Source: a virus. From it: DNA of 24,861 bases. The position numbers and the translations under genes are program-made. Of this stretch, positions 1 to 8,501 are shown piece by piece (positions within the stretch are counted from its first letter, which is position 1; every line of letters begins with the position of its first letter). A model generated the notes under the pieces. It was not told where the DNA came from and did not search any database. It was given only the letters and a program-made list of their open reading frames with translations. The stretch spans positions 1 to 24,861 of IMG/VR virus record IMGVR_UViG_3300005738_000024; one strand, written 5' to 3'.

Positions 1-50
1 ACACATCTACCATCACCAATGTCAACTAGGAATAGCATCTTACTACTCAT
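1..50 (-). CDS. Partial CDS, N-terminus only, unknown function
   Basis: An ATG at 50-48 opens a reading frame that runs off the left edge of the window. It starts MSSKMLFLVDIGDGRC, and only about 16 residues are visible. The ATG overlaps the stop codon of the upstream 43-aa gene (ATGA), the coupling used throughout this cluster, which supports it as a real start. The fragment is too short to assign a function. Confidence 0.5.
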   Translation of the reverse strand, partial: MSSKMLFLVDIGDGRC

Positions 51-178
51 AGCACTTCTTGCTCTGGATTAAGATTTTTCACGAATTGCTCAGGATCCCT
101 TTCTGACTTGTGTACCCAATGATAGCGCATCATCTCGAAAATAGGATCCCACATGGGGATACAGACATAATCCTTCAT
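47..178 (-). CDS. Small hypothetical protein, 43 aa
   Basis: This frame encodes 43 residues starting MKDYVCIPMWDPIFEMM and ending in a charged tail (NPEQEVL). The start codon overlaps the stop of the preceding 34-aa gene (ATGA), and its own stop overlaps the next start, so it sits in a chain of translationally coupled small genes. The protein is rich in aromatic and charged residues, with no signal peptide or membrane segment. I do not recognise a family. The tight gene chain on both sides is the main reason to accept it. Confidence 0.55.
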   Translation of the reverse strand: MKDYVCIPMWDPIFEMMRYHWVHKSERDPEQFVKNLNPEQEVL

Positions 179-279
179 GTGTGTCTCGCAGCAAGTTCCT
201 TCAGTTCCTTTGCTGTCAATTTATTCAACTGCTCTGTGAAGTGATCAAGCAGTAATTGTTTATATTGTTTCTTGGTCAT
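175..279 (-). CDS. Small hypothetical protein, 34 aa
   Basis: This 34-residue frame starts MTKKQYKQLLLDHF and is mostly lysine- and leucine-rich amphipathic helix (EQLNKLTAKELKELAAR). It overlaps the end of the upstream 62-aa gene by 20 bases, and its stop overlaps the next start. No strong Shine-Dalgarno sequence is visible, so expression probably depends on coupling. The composition looks like a real helical peptide, but the length makes it uncertain. No function can be assigned. Confidence 0.45.
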   Translation of the reverse strand: MTKKQYKQLLLDHFTEQLNKLTAKELKELAARHT

Positions 280-448
280 GATATTGTTTAATTAATCTTG
301 CAACTTGTTTCCTATCAGTTCCCTCAGGAGCATTTCGCAAACATCGCAAAATACACTCAGTATCTGTGATAGTGGGTTTTATCGTAAATCCCCATTTGTC
401 AACTTCACCTTCAGCAGGTGCTTCGACATAATCAAATTCATGTGGCAT
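260..448 (-). CDS. Small hypothetical protein, 62 aa
   Basis: The protein starts MPHEFDYVEAPAEGEVDKWG and ends KQYHDQETI. The ATG at 448-446 is chosen over a possible start at 466 because it forms TAATG with the stop of the upstream 104-aa gene, the coupling pattern seen repeatedly in this genome. The second half (TDTECILRCLRNAPEGTDRK) looks like a compact helical region with two cysteines. I do not recognise a family. It belongs to the cluster of small genes reading off the left edge of the window. Confidence 0.65.
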   Translation of the reverse strand: MPHEFDYVEAPAEGEVDKWGFTIKPTITDTECILRCLRNAPEGTDRKQVARLIKQYHDQETI

Positions 449-762
449 TAGTCTCGCTGTCTCCAATCTGAAGGTTTATCTTGTTTGAACCAATCCTTAA
501 TATCATCAGCATCAGTGAATCCCTTCTTATGATTGGATGGATCGGGATCACCTAAACCCATCCTATTCAGAAAATCGTCGGTACTACCTTCCTCAATCTT
601 ATATGTGATTTGACGACGTGCCATCTTTAACATCTCATTAGCAGATGTATTTGCCTTTGCTAACTTATTCGCCCAAATCATATCATCTAGTTTTACTTCT
701 TCTCCATTCGCAATGCATTTACAAATAAATTCTAGTCGTAGTCTATATTGTGTAGATAACAT
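448..762 (-). CDS. Hypothetical protein, 104 aa, first gene of a small operon
   Basis: A soluble 104-residue protein starting MLSTQYRLRLEFICKCIANG. The N-terminal two thirds look helical; the C-terminus is acidic and hydrophilic (GLGDPDPSNHKKGFTDADD, then WFKQDKPSDWRQRD). It is the first gene after two promoter candidates, a sigma70-type at 823-851 and a late-type at 784-791, and heads the chain of small coupled genes down to position 1. No catalytic motif or membrane segment is visible. Proteins of this general look occur next to the hub cluster in cyanophages, but I cannot name a family with confidence. Confidence 0.7.
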   Translation of the reverse strand: MLSTQYRLRLEFICKCIANGEEVKLDDMIWANKLAKANTSANEMLKMARRQITYKIEEGSTDDFLNRMGLGDPDPSNHKKGFTDADDIKDWFKQDKPSDWRQRD

Positions 763-783
763 ACGCCACTCATTTCCCTTAAG

Positions 784-791
784 TATTTAGA
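784..791 (-). promoter_or_regulatory. Candidate T4-type late promoter (TCTAAATA)
   Basis: The minus strand reads TCTAAATA, one mismatch from the T4 late consensus TATAAATA. It lies 21 bases before the ATG at 762, the same spacing seen for the late motif before the 246-aa hub-module gene (start at 12731). Late promoters of this kind are read by sliding-clamp-activated host polymerase with gp55 and gp33. The assignment rests on motif and position only. Confidence 0.45.
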
Positions 792-807
792 GCTACTATG
801 ACCTTTG

Positions 808-845
808 AACCCTTACAGAGTCATCATACTGGAACTTTAAGGGTT
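808..845 (-). repeat. Inverted repeat spanning the -10 region (AACCCTTA/TAAGGGTT)
   Basis: Eight-base perfect arms lie at 808-815 and 838-845, with 22 bases between them. The pair encloses the -10 box of the promoter at 823-851. In RNA from the upstream spike gene it could form a long-loop hairpin and help end transcription, but there is no clear U-tract. As DNA it could be an operator. The function is unknown. Confidence 0.4.
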
Positions 846-851
846 TGTCAA
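823..851 (-). promoter_or_regulatory. Candidate sigma70 promoter, TTGACA-17-TATGAT
   Basis: On the minus strand, TTGACA (851-846) is separated by exactly 17 bases from TATGAT (828-823). Transcription would start near 816 and lead into the 104-aa gene and the small genes behind it. The -35 box begins two bases after the stop codon of the spike gene. Four other sites in the window share this 17-base geometry, which makes chance less likely. Confidence 0.65.
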
Positions 852-852
852 G

Positions 853-1947
853 TCAATTTAAGAAGATTGTCTTACCTGTCATAGTAACTGCTGCTTTACC
901 TACAATATTAATATTAGTACTGCTTATTACTGTTGGACCAACTGCTTTTACATTGACAAAAGATGCAGCATTAATATCTAAAGATCCTGATACAGATTGT
1001 GCCAACTTCATTCCGTATGCTGCTGGAGGATCACCATCTCCCGCAAGACTTTTACCTAGTACAGTTAATTTCTTTATTCCACCAACCCTAGCAGTATCAT
1101 CACCAGTCAGGATTCTTCCAAACCCACCTCGCGTTGTTTGAACTAAAAAGTGACCAGTATCAGAAGTAATTTGATAATTTCCAGTAACTCTCTGTAAATA
1201 ATTACCAGTAGCAATGTTATTAATATCACCAATAGTATTAATAGATGCTGATGCACCAATCTGATCTTTCTGATTGACAGAAAACTCTCCACTTCCATCA
1301 ACATAGAAACCACCACTAGTTGTAAATCTAGTAAATGAGGTGTCAGCATTAAAATCGGTGGCAACTAAATTAACTTTACCTTGACCTTCACCTGCTTCAA
1401 AATTAATTGCTTCTCCAGATTTTAAAGTTAATGTATTCAGTGCATTAATTGTAACGTTATCTCCCTTCAATCCAACATCACCACCTTGTGATTCAATAGC
1501 AACATCACCTTCTACGTAAATAGAGAACGGAGCGGATTTTTTAACACCAGCACCAGATTCTTTAGAACCTTCTTGTTCAGACTCATCATCATTTCCACGA
1601 ACATGTAGATTATATGTGTCAGTTTTTTCGTGATGATCTTTTGCATGGATTACAATTTTGCCTCCACAACCTGATTGTCCAGGTTTACCTGTTGCTAATA
1701 CAATATTACCATTGACATCAAAATGGAACATAGACTGACCATTAGTCAGGATAAATCCTGTAGTGCTATCTTCATTCTTATAGGAACCCATCGTCCAACC
1801 ATGTTTTTTCGCTATAACATGGAAATCATCATTAGTAAACTGACCTTCTTCTAACTTATCAGATCCTTCCGGTCTAGCAGCACCTTTAGTTTGTAATTTT
1901 TTCTGACTATCACTCTGCTGGTGAGTGGTTGCATTTTCTATTGACAT
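853..1947 (-). CDS. Baseplate spike beta-helix protein (gp5 C-terminal / VgrG-like)
   Basis: A 364-aa protein whose middle and C-terminal parts are built of short beta repeats such as VAIESQGGDVGLKGDNVTIN and LTLKSGEAINFEAGEGQG. This alternating V-x-I/L-x-G pattern is typical of the triple-stranded beta-helix of T4 gp5 and of VgrG spikes. Residues 1-90 look globular and polar. The ATG at 1947-1945 forms TAATG with the stop of the large gp5-like gene, so I chose it over a start three codons upstream. I infer a trimeric membrane-piercing needle attached below the hub. In T4 this beta-helix is part of gp5; here it is a separate chain. No PAAR-like tip motif is visible, and the protein ends in a repeat (TMTGKTIFLN). 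It could instead be a side-fibre segment, but the position argues for the spike. Confidence 0.75.
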   Translation of the reverse strand: MSIENATTHQQSDSQKKLQTKGAARPEGSDKLEEGQFTNDDFHVIAKKHGWTMGSYKNEDSTTGFILTNGQSMFHFDVNGNIVLATGKPGQSGCGGKIVIHAKDHHEKTDTYNLHVRGNDDESEQEGSKESGAGVKKSAPFSIYVEGDVAIESQGGDVGLKGDNVTINALNTLTLKSGEAINFEAGEGQGKVNLVATDFNADTSFTRFTTSGGFYVDGSGEFSVNQKDQIGASASINTIGDINNIATGNYLQRVTGNYQITSDTGHFLVQTTRGGFGRILTGDDTARVGGIKKLTVLGKSLAGDGDPPAAYGMKLAQSVSGSLDINAASFVNVKAVGPTVISSTNINIVGKAAVTMTGKTIFLN

Positions 1948-4880
1948 TACGGGCAATCAACATAGGAACCGGTTCCAATCTTGGCATAACCCTTACGCTC
2001 AAGATCATTATTATCTAGGCAAGTCACGTTTGCTAAGAAACGAGCGCCTCCTCCGCCACCACCAATAATAGTGACTTTTGGCATTTTTTTGTAACGTAGT
2101 GATCTGTCCAAAGTTCTTATACTAACAACAAATCCTCTCTCATCAATTTCAGCAGCAGCAACATTTTCCTTTCCATCAACTAGAACTTGAGGTATAGAAG
2201 TATACCCAACACCTGGAGATAGCATTGTAAATGAATCAATGATACATCTCAGGTTATTTGAATCTGCAGTATTAGGTAGATAATTTACACCTTGTCTAGT
2301 AACTCTAACTTCGGTCACAAACCCTCTAGGATCGAGTAGAGCAACTGCTCCACCCCCATAACCAGGACCAGTAATAATAACTTGTGGTGCCTTCTGATAG
2401 GGTCCTCCAGGCGTCTTTATTGGAATATCTATGATGGATCCATCTTCATCAGTAATAGGAGTACCCGCAATTGGTTTAATTGGAGTAAATGATTCTCCAG
2501 ATTCATCTCCACCGGTAAGAGGAATATCGTTCTCATCAACTAAGATAGAAAATTCTGTACTAACACCTTTACCTGATAGAATAATAGTTACATTTTCTGT
2601 TAACTCATTTTCAGTATCATCTTCAATACCAATAGCAATTTGAGATTTATTATTGACAATAGTGAATTGACCTGTTAGACTATTATTAACAAAATCACTC
2701 GGAGTTACATTAAGTCCGATCAAATAATAATCAATTATTGTTCCATCAGAAACATTTTGTGTAGTAACTGTTGCAATAACGTCTTCACCTTCTTTGTATT
2801 GTGACTTATCTGTAGTAATAGAATATGCAGGTACTGCATCCGTAGTATCATCGAAGTCTTCAGGTGTTTCAGTATTTTGTGCATCAATAAGAACTTCTTC
2901 AATAGCAATCAGTGCAGTTTCTGTAGTAACGCCATCTTGTGTTACTAATGCTGTACCAGTAGCTTCAAATAATACAAGTTCTGGTGATAGATCAACCACA
3001 CCATCATCTAAAGTTAAGATGCTTACTGATGCTGTATTACCAATCATACTAACAGAACCAATTAATTCGGATAGATCTTCTGATGTAATTGTTGGACCAC
3101 TAAGAGCATAATTAATGATTGTTCCATCAGGGACATTTAATCCTGTAATTGTGTATAAAATTGTGTCACCTTCTTGATATACACTCTTATCTGCACTTAC
3201 AGATATAAATGGCGTGTCATCTTCTGGTGTTGGAGTACCTCCATCAGAATCATCTGGAAACTCAGGAACTGGAGATCCACCACCACCATCATCTATTCCA
3301 TCATCAGGTAATTGAATTTCATTATCAGGATCTAAAGGTGTCAGTGGGAAATCAACAACTGCATCTGCTGGTGGTGTCTCGTTAGGTGGAGAGTTCGTAG
3401 GATCATCGTAAATACCTCCAATAAAACTAACGGAAGTTGGATCTTTCTTGGGTACTTGTTTTGCTTCATCACATACAAACAGACCTTGATCTCCAATTCC
3501 ATCTTCAATTTGCTTGAGAAGATCATCAAGATCATCCCCACCATCATTAGTACCACAATCGACACATTTTTCTTGTATTGGTTCGCATTTCTGTCCAGGA
3601 CCAGTACAAGAAATTCCAAGTAACTTCATAAATTTATTGAGGATTCCTCCAATAATGTTGAGAGGTGCTGCAGCTGCTTCTAAGATTTCTTGAATAGGGG
3701 CAAGAATTCTTGAAACGATCTCATCAAGTCCTGCTAAAATTTCATTTAGAATTCCATCAACAACAACATCAATAAAACATGCAGCTGCACTAAACACATC
3801 AGTAAGATAACCTAAAATCAAATCAGTAATAAATTTAGCGATAGTATCAGTAAAGTCTGCAATACTACATCCCAAGTCTTTAAATATATTATCAAATATT
3901 TCTTTTACTTTCTTTAGTTTGTTGCTTCGTTCTTTAATAGGTACAAATGCTTCATCTGGATTAGCATATGGTCCTTTAGCAACATAACCTACAGTTTCTT
4001 CCGTAGTCAGAATAGATTTATTAAGAAAATCAATTGCTTCACGTAACTTTTTAGTAATCTCTGTTTTACCTCTAGCAATAAAACTCTTTGCTAATCTAAT
4101 AACACGTCCTACATGATAACGACCGATTGCGACACCATCATATAGTAATCCATTCACTTTACTTACATAATAATCTCCAATATTTCCACCAGACGCTTGG
4201 TTTGCTGCTAGTAAATCTCCTAGAATTCTAGTAAGACCAGTTTTTAAATTATTTTCAGAACCACAATTAGGATTAGCAATGGTTACACAACTTTTTCCTC
4301 CAGTAGGATTAGATTCGCTGTGTTTTGCATATGCTGCTAATAATATAGGTGGAGCACCATTTTTTAAATCTGACTTATCAGCATCGATAACACCTTTATC
4401 TGTATTAGCGTTGTTATCATTCTTACCACTTTGGGTATCAGTAGATCTATCTTGCTTTGGATTAGTATCTGGATCTAATACTGCTTTAAAATTTAATGGA
4501 CCAGAACCAGTATCTTGATTAACTATTTCAGTGGCACCTTTGACACCACCAACAGAACCCATGATAATAGGTTTTTGCTTATCGTTGTCAAGGTAAAAAC
4601 CAATAACAAAACAACCACGTTGCAGTCCAGGAGATGCACCACCAGTACCACCTTCAATAAAAGGTGTAGTTACAGGCATCATTAAATGCGCCCATGGTAA
4701 TTCTTCAGTACCGGTAGCATTTTCACCTGTTTTTAAGTGCTGTCCAATAATACGCACACGAAAACGACCAGATCTCTTAGGATCATCTTTTTTATCAGAT
4801 TCTACTTGACCGATCCACCAGGAGAATCCGTCAGAACCAATCTGATGTATTGGATATAGTGAAGATAAAGACTGATCCAT
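1947..4880 (-). CDS. 5: Baseplate hub protein, gp5-like, OB-fold with Ig-like repeats, no lysozyme domain seen
   Basis: A 977-aa protein. Residues 1 to about 115 match the N-terminal OB-fold of T4 gp5: an early WWIGQVES, then GRFRVRIIGQH, ELPWAHLMMPVT, and finally GFYLDNDKQKPIIMGSVGG. In gp5 this domain docks on the gp27 ring. T4 gp5 then has a lysozyme domain; I see none here. Instead there is a long helical/hydrophobic stretch (about 330-420), a four-cysteine segment (about 423-447), an acidic Pro/Asp-rich linker (about 490-550), two tandem Ig/Calx-beta-like domains (about 555-665 and 684-790, each starting with a DKSxYxEGE/D-type motif), and glycine-rich repeats (about 810-960) of the GPGYGGGAV / GGGGGGARF type. 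A Shine-Dalgarno AGGAG precedes the ATG. It sits between the gp27-like gene and the beta-helix spike gene, which fits a hub role. Symbol 5 applies to the N-terminal domain; the rest has no T4 counterpart that I recognise. Confidence 0.8.
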   Translation of the reverse strand: MDQSLSSLYPIHQIGSDGFSWWIGQVESDKKDDPKRSGRFRVRIIGQHLKTGENATGTEELPWAHLMMPVTTPFIEGGTGGASPGLQRGCFVIGFYLDNDKQKPIIMGSVGGVKGATEIVNQDTGSGPLNFKAVLDPDTNPKQDRSTDTQSGKNDNNANTDKGVIDADKSDLKNGAPPILLAAYAKHSESNPTGGKSCVTIANPNCGSENNLKTGLTRILGDLLAANQASGGNIGDYYVSKVNGLLYDGVAIGRYHVGRVIRLAKSFIARGKTEITKKLREAIDFLNKSILTTEETVGYVAKGPYANPDEAFVPIKERSNKLKKVKEIFDNIFKDLGCSIADFTDTIAKFITDLILGYLTDVFSAAACFIDVVVDGILNEILAGLDEIVSRILAPIQEILEAAAAPLNIIGGILNKFMKLLGISCTGPGQKCEPIQEKCVDCGTNDGGDDLDDLLKQIEDGIGDQGLFVCDEAKQVPKKDPTSVSFIGGIYDDPTNSPPNETPPADAVVDFPLTPLDPDNEIQLPDDGIDDGGGGSPVPEFPDDSDGGTPTPEDDTPFISVSADKSVYQEGDTILYTITGLNVPDGTIINYALSGPTITSEDLSELIGSVSMIGNTASVSILTLDDGVVDLSPELVLFEATGTALVTQDGVTTETALIAIEEVLIDAQNTETPEDFDDTTDAVPAYSITTDKSQYKEGEDVIATVTTQNVSDGTIIDYYLIGLNVTPSDFVNNSLTGQFTIVNNKSQIAIGIEDDTENELTENVTIILSGKGVSTEFSILVDENDIPLTGGDESGESFTPIKPIAGTPITDEDGSIIDIPIKTPGGPYQKAPQVIITGPGYGGGAVALLDPRGFVTEVRVTRQGVNYLPNTADSNNLRCIIDSFTMLSPGVGYTSIPQVLVDGKENVAAAEIDERGFVVSIRTLDRSLRYKKMPKVTIIGGGGGGARFLANVTCLDNNDLERKGYAKIGTGSYVDCP

Positions 4881-4899
4881 GTTTTAATAACTCCTACTC

Positions 4900-6288
4900 T
4901 TATTTAACGTTAGACTCGTAATCTTTAATACCCATAGTATCACGAATTAATTCTAATCTACTAACAAATTCTGGAGTTCCAGACTCATTAACAAAAAGAT
5001 AGTTATGAGATAACTTAGAAATTAAATATGTACCACTATTTTCTTCATCATATGGGGTAACATTCCTAATCTCTTCTGCTGCCATATTAGGAAGAAAAAT
5101 GTTAATTTTATCACCAACTACTAAGTTGGAATTGCCTGGAATGGTAATTTCAACTTTTTGATTTTCCATCAAGTATCTTCTACCAATGGATTGAGCAGTA
5201 TAATATTTTGCATAATCAGGAAATTCTGCATCGCCATCTTCTTCTGGATTAGCAATATTATCTCCCTGATACCACACTTCATTATCTAATAAGATTGTCA
5301 TAATTCTAGTTGGACGACTAGACAAATCTTTTTGATACTTGGCAAGAGAAGATTGACTACCTAGATGAGACATGTTATTAAATGTCTTTGACATGTCATA
5401 CTTATACTCTTCATATTTCTGTGATGCCATATCAAAATAACATATATGGGTAGAGTATATTCCATTATTTAACTTATCCATCATATCAATTTCATCCATA
5501 AACTGATATTCTTCTATAGTATTAAATGCAATTTCACTTGATTTACCCACTACTGGTCTTGAGATATAATCGGCAACTGGTTCGGATCCACCAAAACTAT
5601 CAGAACCATCAGAACATAACAAATCCATAGACTTAAAGATAAACCCAGATTTATTCTCGAAGAATAAATAACCAGCTGTTCCTGATGCCTGAGTCGCATT
5701 ACTACCAAGTTCTCCATTTGGTAGTGTTTCTTCTGGTTGTATACCTTTTTTAAAAGTAGAAGATTTGGGAACAGATTTTGCCATCAATGATTGAATAAAT
5801 GCATGGCACTTTCTCCCATTAGGAAATACACTTGTCTTGTATTTACATGTTTCTGTAAAAATATCTTTTTTAGTTCCTAACGTATTTTTCAATATATTAG
5901 TTACAATTTGATCAGGAGATGCTTTAAATTTTTCCGTAACTCTTGCACCTTCATTTATCAATGCCTCTTCCGATAAGAGAGCAAGGTTATACACTTGTTT
6001 ATTTTGATATGCACTTCTGTTGTACACATTCCAAATACATAACTCATATTCAACTAATTCTTTTTTTACGTTCTCTACTACAATTTTAACTTTTTCTCCA
6101 CCTTGTATTGGTAAAGACCCATAGAAATTTACACCACTATCAAGTACCGCGATATTAGCACTGACAAATGGTCTGTAGATATCTTCAAAATATGATATAG
6201 CAGCAATAGTTTTAGTAATATTATGCTCTACACCGGCAACATCAGTCAATGTTACTTTGATTGGATTAAAAAATTTAGAACTTGACAT
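4900..6288 (-). CDS. 27: Baseplate hub subunit, gp27-like
   Basis: A 462-aa protein with the layout of the gp27/VgrG N-terminal hub family. The N-terminal beta domain includes FEDIYRPFVSANIAVLDSG and IQGGEKVKIVVENV. A middle region follows, and the last part has the typical second barrel with VVGDKINIFLPN and GTYLISKLSHNYLF. In T4, gp27 forms the trimeric ring at the centre of the baseplate that joins tail tube to gp5. The gene is directly upstream of the gp5-like gene, as expected for partners. Its ATG overlaps the stop of the M23-peptidase gene (TGATG). Sequence similarity to T4 gp27 is weak by eye, so the call rests on fold pattern, length (T4 gp27 is 391 aa) and position. Confidence 0.65.
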   Translation of the reverse strand: MSSSKFFNPIKVTLTDVAGVEHNITKTIAAISYFEDIYRPFVSANIAVLDSGVNFYGSLPIQGGEKVKIVVENVKKELVEYELCIWNVYNRSAYQNKQVYNLALLSEEALINEGARVTEKFKASPDQIVTNILKNTLGTKKDIFTETCKYKTSVFPNGRKCHAFIQSLMAKSVPKSSTFKKGIQPEETLPNGELGSNATQASGTAGYLFFENKSGFIFKSMDLLCSDGSDSFGGSEPVADYISRPVVGKSSEIAFNTIEEYQFMDEIDMMDKLNNGIYSTHICYFDMASQKYEEYKYDMSKTFNNMSHLGSQSSLAKYQKDLSSRPTRIMTILLDNEVWYQGDNIANPEEDGDAEFPDYAKYYTAQSIGRRYLMENQKVEITIPGNSNLVVGDKINIFLPNMAAEEIRNVTPYDEENSGTYLISKLSHNYLFVNESGTPEFVSRLELIRDTMGIKDYESNVK

Positions 6289-8411
6289 CAGAAGTTGCTT
6301 CCTGTGAGGGGATATAATGGATTAGATGTTGCCCAAGGAGATGATGGGGTAGATTCTGTAGGCATTCTAAACATCGAATTCGTTCCACCCGGCATAGTTA
6401 TCCCTGGTAAAATTACCGGAGATCCCATTCCTGGTGTTGGCGCTGTAGCTGCAGGTGCTGCAGCAGGATTTGATACTGGAGATATAGGAGATGCAGCAGT
6501 TGGAGTTACTACACCATTAGCAGCAAGACCAACAGTAAAGTATGAATCTGCAAGTCCCGCACCATTTGTCACTGTGCCATCTTTATAATATTCCCAATGT
6601 AGATGTGCTCCCGTAGAACCTCCACCACCAGGATTTCCAGGAACACCACCAACTTTACCAACCATAGTCCCAGGATGAACTACCTCACCATTACTCACAT
6701 TAACTGAACTCAAGTGAACATATCTTGATGCAGTGCCATCATCATGTTGAATCTTAACAATACCAGAAACTTGAGATGATGTATCAGGAGCCATAACTTC
6801 AATTACTTTTCCCCCCTTCTTCAATGCAATTTCTTTACCTTCTGGGATACTATAATCAATGCCATGATGCATTGTTCGTTTGCCTGTTATGGGATGCGCT
6901 GCTCTCATACCAAAACCATCAGTAGATGCATAGTCACCAACAGATCCTCCATTGGTAATCATTGCTCCAGGACTAATTCCTCTAGATCCAGGTGGCGAAG
7001 ATGCATTAGTTGCATTACCTGATCCAGTTTTTCCTTGTCCACCAGAACTATTAATACCATTCATTGGTAATCCTTTTGCTTGACTAGGACCACCAAAAAA
7101 AGATCCAACTAATGTAGACGGAATTCCAAAAGCAGCAGCTGCGGGAGTAAATAATCTTTGAACAACTGGACGAAATACTGCACCAACTCCTCCCATATTC
7201 TTGATAACACTGCCAGCAGTAGAGAGCATTAATGCACCTGCTGCCATTGTTGGTAGTTGTAATGCTTTAGCAAATGGAGCAGATTTCTTCTGATTTTCTG
7301 GATTTGTTTTTACTGCACTCGTCATCTTTCCCTTAGGAATGATTGCAGATGATCCTGATACTGAAGTGGGATTATCTAATATACCACCAGATGCTAATTT
7401 ACGACGACCAGGAAGTGCTCTCGATTGCAATCGAGGCATAAAACCATTAATTCCGCCACTTTGACCACGACTTCTCGCCCAGGGAGAAGAAGATCCCATT
7501 GGTTGTGGTCCGATAGGTCTAGTATATGCTCTAGATCTAGACATACGTGGCATTCTATTTCTGCCACCACGCCTTCCTAATAATCTTCGTCCTAATAATC
7601 TACCACCAAAACCTAAAAGACGACCTAAAATACCTCCACGACCACCTTTGCCTCCACCTAATCCTAGTCCATCGCGATCATTATCAAAAGGACTTAACCC
7701 TGACGAGTTTCTTCTTGAAGATGTAGCTAACGAAGTTGCTCTAACTTCTGCATCATCTGCTTCTTTTTTCTGTTGCTCTAATTGCAGTTTAGATATATTA
7801 AGTTGTTTTTCTTCTAAAGAAGAACTTTTAGAAAAAAATGATTTAATAGAACTCAAACTACTAGTCATTCTAGTAGCAAGAACAGGACTCTTATCTTGAT
7901 CTTCTTTTTGTTTTAACTGATCAAACTTTGCCCCAAGAATATTGAATTTTTCTGCAACACTTGCAGCAAATTTACCTAATGCACCCTGTTCTTTATATCC
8001 AGCACCAGAAAGATCAAGTTCAGTTTGTGTAACTCTTTGTATACCTGTTGGTGAAGCAGCAACTAATGCTTCAAATCTTTTTTGTTTAGTTAATGATGGA
8101 TCATTTTGCTCTTGAGGATTTTGTTGGAAGAACCCCATGGTTCTTCTTCTCATATCACCACCGAACTCAGTTCCTAATGCTTTCTTCGCAAAAAACCCTT
8201 TACCTTGATTAGTTTTTTGTGCTTTTAAATCATCTAAACGTTCTTGCTGTTCTGGTGTTCTTACATCTAAAGATTCGAGATCTTCAATTTCTTCATTTTG
8301 CTTACGCCTAGCAGTGGCTGCCATACCAATGGCACTACCAATTTTCTCGCCAAGAGCACCAGCAAGACTTCCATATTGGGGTTTTTCGTAACTTTGGGTG
8401 CCTGCTGCCAT
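6288..8411 (-). CDS. Tail hub protein with C-terminal M23 (LytM-type) peptidase
   Basis: A 707-aa structural protein. The C-terminal region (about 490-625) carries M23 metallopeptidase motifs: HHGIDYSIP supplies the first zinc His and Asp (HxxxD), and GAHLHWEYY supplies the HxH pair. Such enzymes cut peptide cross-links in peptidoglycan, so this would help the tail breach the cell wall. The N-terminal 120 residues share a pattern with the neighbouring 865-aa protein (GxKIG, MAAxARRK, KKALGxxFGGD, DPxL). A glutamine- and lysine-rich coiled-coil-like segment follows (about 165-225), then an Arg/Gly-rich block (about 250-290), then a Ser/Pro/Gly-rich linker. The start at 8411 has no strong ribosome site. 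A late-promoter motif lies about 83 bases upstream. It may fill part of the gp29 or tape-measure role, but I see no direct similarity. Confidence 0.8.
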   Translation of the reverse strand: MAAGTQSYEKPQYGSLAGALGEKIGSAIGMAATARRKQNEEIEDLESLDVRTPEQQERLDDLKAQKTNQGKGFFAKKALGTEFGGDMRRRTMGFFQQNPQEQNDPSLTKQKRFEALVAASPTGIQRVTQTELDLSGAGYKEQGALGKFAASVAEKFNILGAKFDQLKQKEDQDKSPVLATRMTSSLSSIKSFFSKSSSLEEKQLNISKLQLEQQKKEADDAEVRATSLATSSRRNSSGLSPFDNDRDGLGLGGGKGGRGGILGRLLGFGGRLLGRRLLGRRGGRNRMPRMSRSRAYTRPIGPQPMGSSSPWARSRGQSGGINGFMPRLQSRALPGRRKLASGGILDNPTSVSGSSAIIPKGKMTSAVKTNPENQKKSAPFAKALQLPTMAAGALMLSTAGSVIKNMGGVGAVFRPVVQRLFTPAAAAFGIPSTLVGSFFGGPSQAKGLPMNGINSSGGQGKTGSGNATNASSPPGSRGISPGAMITNGGSVGDYASTDGFGMRAAHPITGKRTMHHGIDYSIPEGKEIALKKGGKVIEVMAPDTSSQVSGIVKIQHDDGTASRYVHLSSVNVSNGEVVHPGTMVGKVGGVPGNPGGGGSTGAHLHWEYYKDGTVTNGAGLADSYFTVGLAANGVVTPTAASPISPVSNPAAAPAATAPTPGMGSPVILPGITMPGGTNSMFRMPTESTPSSPWATSNPLYPLTGSNF

Positions 8412-8493
8412 GCTCGACTTTTTTTACTAAAAATTAGCGGAGAATTTTTTTCGGAATTCTGGTAATCGAATATTCAATTTAGTTTCACTTATA

Positions 8494-8501
8494 TATTTAT
8501 C
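8494..8501 (-). promoter_or_regulatory. Candidate T4-type late promoter (GATAAATA)
   Basis: The minus strand reads GATAAATA, overlapping the TGA stop of the 865-aa hub gene. It matches seven of eight bases of TATAAATA. Transcription would start near 8488 and give a leader of about 77 bases before the ATG at 8411. The leader contains a small inverted repeat (GAATT...AATTC). It would let the M23, gp27-like, gp5-like and spike genes be transcribed separately from the upstream hub genes. Confidence 0.5.

Noticed and set aside
845-1141. Long plus-strand open frame over the spike gene
   Set aside because: It mirrors the repetitive minus-strand beta-helix gene; it has no ribosome site and its composition is typical of a reverse-strand shadow.
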